From positions 1-6,231 of the forward strand of contig JAEWBU010000178.1 in NCBI GenBank assembly GCA_023390985.1: a stretch of DNA of 6,231 bases, written 5' to 3'. The DNA comes from Pseudomonadota bacterium (GTDB lineage: Bacteria > Pseudomonadota > Gammaproteobacteria > Burkholderiales > Burkholderiaceae_C). The notes beneath the pieces are model-generated. The model was given only the letters and a program-made list of their open reading frames with translations, was not told the DNA's origin and searched no databases. Shown piece by piece: positions 5,525 through 6,231 of the stretch; the stretch's first letter is position 1; each line of letters opens with the position of its first letter. The translations under genes were made by a program, and so were the position numbers.

Positions 5525-6094
5525 ATGTTTTTCACCGTCCCCACGATCCTGACCTGGACGCGGATCGTCGCGATCCCTTTGATCATGGGGGTGTTCTACC
5601 TGCGCTGGCCGCCCGAGCCGGTGCAGAACCTGGTGGCGACGGTGATGTTCATCGTGTTCGCCTTCACCGACTGGCTGGATGGCTACCTGGCGCGCCGCCT
5701 GAAGCAGACCTCGGCCTTCGGCGCCTTCCTCGTTCCGGTCGCCGACAAATTCCTGGTCTGCGCCTCGCTGCTGGTGCTGGTGCACCTGGACCGGGCCGAC
5801 GTGTTCGTGGCGCTGATCATCATCGGCCGCGAGATCGCCATCTCCGCGCTGCGCGAGTGGATGGCGCAGATCGGCGCCTCGCGCAGCGTCGCCGTGCACA
5901 TGATCGGCAAGGTCAAGACCACGGTGCAGATGGTGGCCATCCCGTTCCTGTTGTACGACGGGCAGCTGTTCGGCGTGGTCGACACCGGCCTGTGGGGCCG
6001 CTGGCTGATCTGGGTCGCGGCCATCCTCACCGTCTGGTCGATGGTGTATTACCTGCGCAAGGCCCTGCCGGAAATCCGCCAGCGGATGAAGTAG
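5525..6094 (+). CDS. pgsA: CDP-diacylglycerol-glycerol-3-phosphate 3-phosphatidyltransferase (PGP synthase)
   Basis: An inner-membrane enzyme that makes phosphatidylglycerophosphate from CDP-diacylglycerol and glycerol-3-phosphate, the committed step to phosphatidylglycerol and cardiolipin. The 189 residues match the family (E. coli 182). It has the N-terminal FTVPTILTWTRI segment, the CDP-alcohol phosphotransferase motif starting D49-W-L-D52-G53, A56-R57 and G66, ending at D74, and the conserved GREIAISALREWMA and GKVKTTVQM segments. About five to six hydrophobic helices are visible. The oddity is residue 70: the motif DxxDGxxARx8Gx3Dx3D requires aspartate there, but codon 5732-5734 is GTT (Val). 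I chose ATG at 5525 over an in-frame GTG at 5480 because MFFTVPTILT aligns with the usual N-terminus and the extra 15 residues (PAGTPGRHDRIAP) look untranslated. It starts 45 nt after the lipoprotein gene and ends 13 nt before the transporter gene. Confidence 0.97.
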   Translation: MFFTVPTILTWTRIVAIPLIMGVFYLRWPPEPVQNLVATVMFIVFAFTDWLDGYLARRLKQTSAFGAFLVPVADKFLVCASLLVLVHLDRADVFVALIIIGREIAISALREWMAQIGASRSVAVHMIGKVKTTVQMVAIPFLLYDGQLFGVVDTGLWGRWLIWVAAILTVWSMVYYLRKALPEIRQRMK

Positions 6095-6107
6095 GGCGGC
6101 GACGCAC

Positions 6108-6231
6108 ATGAGCGGCAACGACCGGCAGGACCTGCTGGTGCGGGCGATGCCCGCGGTCTTCGTCGTGGTCTGGGCCACCGGCTTCATCGTCGCGCGCTAC
6201 GGCATGCCGCATGCGCCGCCGATGAAGTTCC
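6108..6231 (+). CDS. EamA/DMT-family transporter, N-terminal part (cut by window edge)
   Basis: The first 41 residues of an open frame running off the right edge. After a short polar start (MSGNDRQDLLVRAMP) comes a first membrane helix (about residues 15-30) with VWATGFIVARYG and then PHAPPMKF, which closely resembles the opening of EamA (drug/metabolite transporter) proteins. These inner-membrane proteins usually have ten helices and export small metabolites or amino acids; the substrate here cannot be judged. ATG at 6108 follows the pgsA stop by 13 nt with only a weak G-rich ribosome site (AGGGCGG, 6093-6099), so it probably shares the pgsA transcript. Confidence 0.8.
   Translation, partial: MSGNDRQDLLVRAMPAVFVVVWATGFIVARYGMPHAPPMKF

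Noticed and set aside
1233..5552. A very long (over 1400 codons) open frame on the plus strand crossing earP and uvrC
   Set aside because: It runs antisense to the minus-strand genes and out of frame with uvrC. Its product is Arg/Ala/Pro-rich low-complexity sequence with no family resemblance, as expected for a shadow frame in GC-rich DNA.
4799..6187. Minus-strand open frame opposite the lipoprotein gene and pgsA (462 codons)
   Set aside because: Low-complexity, His/Asp/Arg-rich product antisense to two well-supported genes.

Overview
The window is GC-rich DNA whose gene content points to a betaproteobacterium of the order Burkholderiales, most likely Comamonadaceae-like (Ramlibacter, Variovorax or Acidovorax type). 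The grounds are an EarP-type EF-P rhamnosyltransferase, a uvrC-pgsA neighbourhood, very strong GC preference at third codon positions, and frequent GTG/TTG starts. The taxon is inferred from protein character, not from a search. Coding density is very high: eight genes (two cut by the window edges), and no gap between them exceeds 45 bp.

Left half, minus strand (read from 2921 down to 1): earP, then a membrane PAP2-family phosphatase, then an OmpR-family response regulator, then its sensor histidine kinase, which is cut by the left edge. Spacing is a 7-nt gap, a 20-nt overlap and a 4-nt overlap, so this looks like one translationally coupled operon. EarP modifies elongation factor P. The phosphatase plus two-component pair looks like an envelope-sensing and envelope-modifying module (QseBC/PmrAB type).

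Right half, plus strand (2944 to 6231): uvrC (nucleotide excision repair endonuclease), a small lipoprotein with a TonB_C-like domain overlapping the uvrC end by 14 nt, pgsA (phosphatidylglycerophosphate synthase), and the start of an EamA/DMT-family transporter cut by the right edge.

The two halves diverge from a 22-bp gap. A single A/T-rich hexamer there can be read as a -10 element on both strands, and both start codons lie almost exactly where transcription would begin. The gap therefore looks like a symmetric bidirectional promoter giving leaderless or near-leaderless mRNAs for earP and uvrC. pgsA has a similar -10-to-ATG layout and no Shine-Dalgarno, which suggests its own leaderless internal promoter.

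The most striking coding observation is in PgsA: the third aspartate of the CDP-alcohol phosphotransferase motif is valine, through what looks like a one-base change (GTT where GAT/GAC is expected). No mobile element, CRISPR array, tRNA, rRNA or defence system is visible; this is mostly housekeeping DNA with some unusual arrangements.
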